A stretch of DNA of 64,000 nt from CAYWXV01 sp964462535 (lineage in GTDB: Bacteria > Bacteroidota > Ignavibacteria > OLB7), in the NCBI GenBank assembly GCA_964462535.1, contig CAYWXV010000002.1, positions 193,610 through 257,609 on the forward strand. The letters run 5' to 3'. Positions within the stretch are counted from its first letter, which is position 1. The number at the start of each line of letters is the position of its first letter. Positions 62,922 to 64,000 of the stretch are shown piece after piece. A program made the translations under genes and the position numbers. The notes below the pieces were generated by a model. It searched no databases, was not told the DNA's origin, and saw only the letters and a program-made list of their open reading frames with translations.

Positions 62922-64000
62922 TTATTTCACCATCCCGCGATTACCATTTGAATCTGGCGTGGACTCCCAACTGCCTTCATTCTTGCGCAACTCGGTGCGA
63001 TAATGCTCTGGAGCGGGTTGATATTCAGGAATGTCAGGCGATATTTGGCCAAAAACGGCATTATCATGCTCATCAGTATGTGGGCCATAATTATGAAGAG
63101 CTTTTCGCCAATCCAAAAATACAACCTTGTCGCTGTTCTTCTTCCGCTCCATGCCTTTAAACGTCAACCATTGAATGCCCGCACGAATATCTTCTTGATA
63201 TGTCAATTTGTGAGTCATGAAATCATCGCCAAATACATAATTCTTGTCTCGTGTATCTATCCCGCCCATATGCACTTGAATAATGTCGGTCGGATCTTTG
63301 TGTATTTTCGAATCAAGTAAACCTCTACCCATTCCCGATTCCCTATAGATCATTGATTTAATGAGATTTGGATCAAGCGGTTTCATCTTTCCCGTTGCGT
63401 CCAATCCGGGATTATAGGGGTACCGCCTCCTCACTGAACCATCTTTGTCGAGAATGAACAAAGATGGCAACGTGATATACCCATTATTGAACAACCAAAC
63501 CTCTGCCGCAATAATGTGATCGAATCTTTGATAATACGGCAAGTGTGTTCCCGGATTTACTAGAAGTCGGGGCATAGGAGCTTGTATGTAGGTAAATGTC
63601 GGATACCCCGATGCTAAGTCCCACCTAACAGATTCCATTGACATCGACGTACTTCCCTTTGGATTTATCACTATCCAAGTTTCGAATCGAGTATTAGAAA
63701 TCTGCCTTCCGATCTCTTCCCCCTTTGTATTGAAGTAAACCACATCGCGTCCATCTGGATCGATAAATGCTATTGGACTATTGCCAACGCCAACGAACGG
63801 TGAACACCCGGGACTCGACGGAGCCAGCGGATCACCTGACAACCACCTCCCGATCCGCGGATCATACACCCGGAACCCGTAGTCGTACACGTTCCCCACC
63901 CCCTTCCACGAGTTGTCTCCCTCCTTCCCGTTGTAACCGTACCGATACCCCTCGCTGTTCCCGTGACGACCGGGTTGCAGCATCCCGAACGGGTAGTAGT
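62922..64000 (-). CDS. RHS-repeat polymorphic toxin, C-terminal end with a lysozyme/transglycosylase-like tip (5' part beyond window)
   Basis: The frame is open to the window edge and begins with RHS core sequence: YYPFGMLQPGRHGNSEGYRY, GYNGKEGDNSWKGVGNVYDY, RVYDPRIGRWLSGDPL, then the NSPIAFIDPDGRD boundary (about 63750) where a variable tip starts. The tip (about 280 residues, AT-rich) has no signal and ends at 62922. Its core resembles a goose-type/SLT lysozyme fold: LIKSMIYRESG with likely catalytic Glu at bases 63339-63341, DPTDIIQVHMGG, EDIRAGIQWLTFKGM and VFLDWRKALHNYG. I infer a peptidoglycan-cleaving toxin; the fold assignment rests on motif resemblance. Delivery machinery is not visible here. 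Confidence 0.75.
   Translation of the reverse strand, partial: YYPFGMLQPGRHGNSEGYRYGYNGKEGDNSWKGVGNVYDYGFRVYDPRIGRWLSGDPLAPSSPGCSPFVGVGNSPIAFIDPDGRDVVYFNTKGEEIGRQISNTRFETWIVINPKGSTSMSMESVRWDLASGYPTFTYIQAPMPRLLVNPGTHLPYYQRFDHIIAAEVWLFNNGYITLPSLFILDKDGSVRRRYPYNPGLDATGKMKPLDPNLIKSMIYRESGMGRGLLDSKIHKDPTDIIQVHMGGIDTRDKNYVFGDDFMTHKLTYQEDIRAGIQWLTFKGMERKKNSDKVVFLDWRKALHNYGPHTDEHDNAVFGQISPDIPEYQPAPEHYRTELRKNEGSWESTPDSNGNRGMVK

Overview
The window is 64 kb of a GC-rich bacterial chromosome. It most likely comes from the Bacteroidota/Chlorobiota superphylum, with an Ignavibacteria- or Kapabacteria-like organism as the best guess. The reasons are several secreted proteins ending in type IX secretion (T9SS)-like C-terminal sorting domains, two TonB-dependent receptors, Kdo/LPS genes, 2-oxoglutarate:ferredoxin oxidoreductase, and Bacteroidota-style promoter boxes (TAnnTTTG) with few Shine-Dalgarno sites. 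The lineage is an inference; no rRNA is present to confirm it.

Layout. 1-9.3 kb: the 5' part of korA, a YbaB/EbfC nucleoid protein, tRNA-Arg(CCT), a small lipoprotein, two large FG-GAP/CRTAC1-like T9SS cargo proteins and a MATE exporter. 9.4-16.7 kb: a 1.7k-residue VWA/NHL/HYDIN-like T9SS protein facing a TonB receptor. 16.7-22.9 kb: a minus-strand run of two ferredoxin-type proteins, a ubiquitin-like small protein coupled to a lipoprotein, pyrH, tsf, rpsB, rpsI and rplM. 22.9-34.6 kb: hutH, tpiA, lptC-kdsD-kdsA, a TSP3-repeat protein, smg/DUF494, ybeY, a nitrilase-family hydrolase, an M23 peptidase and purH. 34.7-39 kb: a tight operon holB-ricT-glycosyltransferase-nadD-ABC permease. 39.2-46.1 kb: a DUF389 membrane protein with three C-terminal repeats, then a compact four-gene operon (NfeD-like, flotillin, PDZ/M61 peptidase, glutamate-receptor-type K+ channel). 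46.2-58.7 kb: a TonB receptor with a purine nucleoside phosphorylase and a flavin-reductase-like protein, a GNAT acetyltransferase, trxA, a FabG-like SDR, dnaB with an unknown partner, a lipoprotein/outer-membrane pair, DUF445 and nusB.

The last 5 kb (59.0-64.0 kb) is an accessory island of different character. It holds the C-terminal end of an RHS-repeat polymorphic toxin whose variable tip resembles a lytic transglycosylase/lysozyme fold. A decayed IS630-like element sits between this toxin and an AT-rich lipoprotein that could be its immunity protein. Beyond that lie a displaced RHS core fragment directly abutting a second small lipoprotein, and a third lipoprotein gene carrying three in-frame stop codons. 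I read this as a toxin/immunity locus with remnants of earlier toxin tips. A peptidoglycan-cutting toxin paired with lipid-anchored immunity proteins would be biologically coherent, but this is inferred from sequence only.

Start codons were often moved downstream of the longest open frame, using signal peptides, family N-termini or 4-base stop/start overlaps. Each such choice is noted in the entry.
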